The notes under the pieces: generated by a model
Told to the model about the DNA's origin: nothing
The model's database searches: none
The model's input: only the letters and a program-made list of their open reading frames with translations
NCBI GenBank assembly: GCA_964424115.1
Contig: CAYRHN010000031.1
Location: 1 to 22,948 of the forward strand
Direction of reading: 5' to 3'
DNA from: CAYRHN01 sp964424115
Lineage (GTDB): Bacteria; Chloroflexota; Anaerolineae; Anaerolineales; Anaerolineaceae
DNA length: 22,948 nucleotides
Program-made: the position numbers and the translations under genes
Shown: positions 21,681 through 22,948 of the stretch, in pieces
How positions within the stretch are numbered: position 1 is the stretch's first letter
Layout of the letters: the number at the start of each line of letters is the position of its first letter

Positions 21681-22894
21681 GGCTTGCTCCCTTGCGGAAT
21701 AGCATGGTAGGGGGATTTCAGGCGATGGAGGAAGAACCACAACATCCAGAGGGCAAAGAAGGCCAGGCGCAGCTCATCCAGCAGCAGGTTCTCCGGTTGG
21801 GCCAGGGTCACCGCCAGCACCAGCCACGAGACCACGATCATTGCCAGCCAGGAGATCCAAACGCGCGGGTGCTTCCAGCCCCCTGCTTGCAGCAGCCAGA
21901 GGATGAAAGGAATCAGAAAGGCGATCTGAGAATAGGAGACGTTGCGCGGGTGAAACAGGTAGGTGACCAGGCCCAACCATAGCAAAAGATCGATCAGGGG
22001 CAATTGATTCTGCCACCAACGCCGGAAGAAGACCGCGGTCAGCGCCAGCAGCCCGGCAAAGAGGATCCCGCTGAGCAGGTAAGCCGCCGGGAGGGGCAGG
22101 AAGGATTTGAGCAGGAGGGTGGCCATTGGATAAGACTGCACATAAGCAGAATACTTACCCATCCGCTCCAGCCAGAGCGACGGCCAGCCGGGAACGAAGA
22201 CGAAAGAGATTGCCAGGAAGAGCGCAGCTCCGCAGGCAAAGGCGATCAACAGCTTCCAGTAACGCGCACGCAGGGCGTAGATGGCAATAAAGACCAGGTA
22301 GAGCCAGACAAATTGAGGTTTCACCGTGACCCAGGCCAGCAGCAGCCCCAGCCCGATCTGCCGGGCTGGTGAAAGGCTAAATTGATCCAGGGACAGTGTG
22401 CCCAACGCCAGCAGCAAAATGGCGGCGATAGGCACGACGTAATTTCCCATCAGGATGCCAAAGGTGAACGGGAAGAGGAAAAGTACTGCCAGGATGCCGA
22501 TGGCGAAATTTCGAGGCGCGATGATCAGCACCGCGCACACCAAGGCCAGAATATTGAAGACCATCCAGCCCGCCTGGGCGTAATCGAAATTGAGGAAAAC
22601 GGTGGGGATGGAGAGCAGCAGGGCATAAGGCGGATAGGCAAAGGCCATCTGGTCTTCGTCGGGCCGGGAGGGGCGGCGCAGCACGCGCAGCTGGTTCTGC
22701 AAGGCCAGTTCGTCGCTGTAAGGGCTCTGCTGCTCCAGGAAGACCGCCCGTCCGGCAGTCCAGTAAATGCTGAAATCCATTCCGATGGTGTTATCCTGCA
22801 TGACGTTGCGCAGGACAATAGTGAAGCTGACCAGCAAGGCTGCCAGGAGCAAAGCAAACAAGACAATCTGAAGCGCGCGCGGGAGTTTCAGCAT
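21677..22894 (-). CDS. GT87 (DUF2029) polyprenol-phosphate-dependent glycosyltransferase, paralogue 1
   Basis: The 405-residue integral membrane protein has about ten or more hydrophobic segments. It shares with paralogue 2 the DFSIYWTAGRA motif with the candidate catalytic Asp, SPYSDE, QMAFAYPPYALL, AQAGWMVFN, LMGNYVV and VKPQFVWLY. It is the first gene of the four-gene minus-strand unit and overlaps the next gene by 4 bases. The ribosome binding site is weak (TTAGG). The 54 bases before it contain a small CACCT/AGGTG hairpin and then the window ends, so the promoter may lie outside. Function as a cell-envelope glycosyltransferase is inferred from the family. Confidence 0.86.
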   Translation of the reverse strand: MLKLPRALQIVLFALLLAALLVSFTIVLRNVMQDNTIGMDFSIYWTAGRAVFLEQQSPYSDELALQNQLRVLRRPSRPDEDQMAFAYPPYALLLSIPTVFLNFDYAQAGWMVFNILALVCAVLIIAPRNFAIGILAVLFLFPFTFGILMGNYVVPIAAILLLALGTLSLDQFSLSPARQIGLGLLLAWVTVKPQFVWLYLVFIAIYALRARYWKLLIAFACGAALFLAISFVFVPGWPSLWLERMGKYSAYVQSYPMATLLLKSFLPLPAAYLLSGILFAGLLALTAVFFRRWWQNQLPLIDLLLWLGLVTYLFHPRNVSYSQIAFLIPFILWLLQAGGWKHPRVWISWLAMIVVSWLVLAVTLAQPENLLLDELRLAFFALWMLWFFLHRLKSPYHAIPQGSKP

Positions 22895-22948
22895 AATTAA
22901 CCTAAGTTGCCACCTTGAGAGGTGACAGAAAAGAAATCCATGCGAACT

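Overview
The window reads as a stretch of chromosome from a bacterium, most likely a member of the Chloroflexota (Anaerolineae-like). That placement is an inference from moderately high GC, the NusA with a long Ala/Glu-rich and Lys-rich tail, and the linked order nusA-ylxR-infB-rbfA-nrnA-truB-ribF followed by a PIN/TRAM-cysS-rlmB block. No rRNA, tRNA, CRISPR array, insertion sequence or phage gene was seen. There are 18 protein genes and no gene-free stretch longer than about 300 bases.

Positions 1-9161 (plus strand) hold a translation and RNA-maturation operon. A good sigma70-type promoter (116-144) and a structured leader precede nusA. Then come ylxR/rnpM, a 151-base gap with an elaborate nested hairpin, infB, rbfA, an NrnA-type DHH phosphoesterase, truB, ribF and a two-domain ThyX-like protein. 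Spacings are tight and several genes overlap. rimP is not present in the 253 bases upstream of nusA. No ylxQ lies between ylxR and infB, and the structured RNA element sits in that place.

Positions 9162-13406 (plus) hold a second operon with its own promoter: a membrane-anchored PIN-TRAM protein, cysS, rlmB and an EamA/DMT transporter whose C-terminus is encoded by a 7-base tandem repeat. A ferritin gene (13511-13993) follows, with its own promoter and a textbook intrinsic terminator.

Positions 14168-17202 (minus) hold a DUF456 membrane protein, serS and a UbiA/MenA-type prenyltransferase. Each of these three genes is followed, about 8-11 bases after its stop codon, by a copy of a dyad-symmetric element built from CACGGAT/ATCCGTG-type units at roughly 10-base spacing. 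These elements are the strongest non-coding signal in the window.

Positions 17370-22894 (minus) hold a DUF429 gene with a promoter placed for a leaderless transcript, then a tight four-gene unit: two paralogous GT87 (DUF2029) membrane glycosyltransferases, an EcsA-like ABC ATPase and a large ABC permease. The two ABC genes begin with TTG and look more AT-rich than their neighbours.

The best leads are (1) the tandem ThyX protein, in which each half has lost a different part of the RHRx7S motif, (2) the 10-base-phased elements after stop codons, and (3) the nested hairpin upstream of infB.
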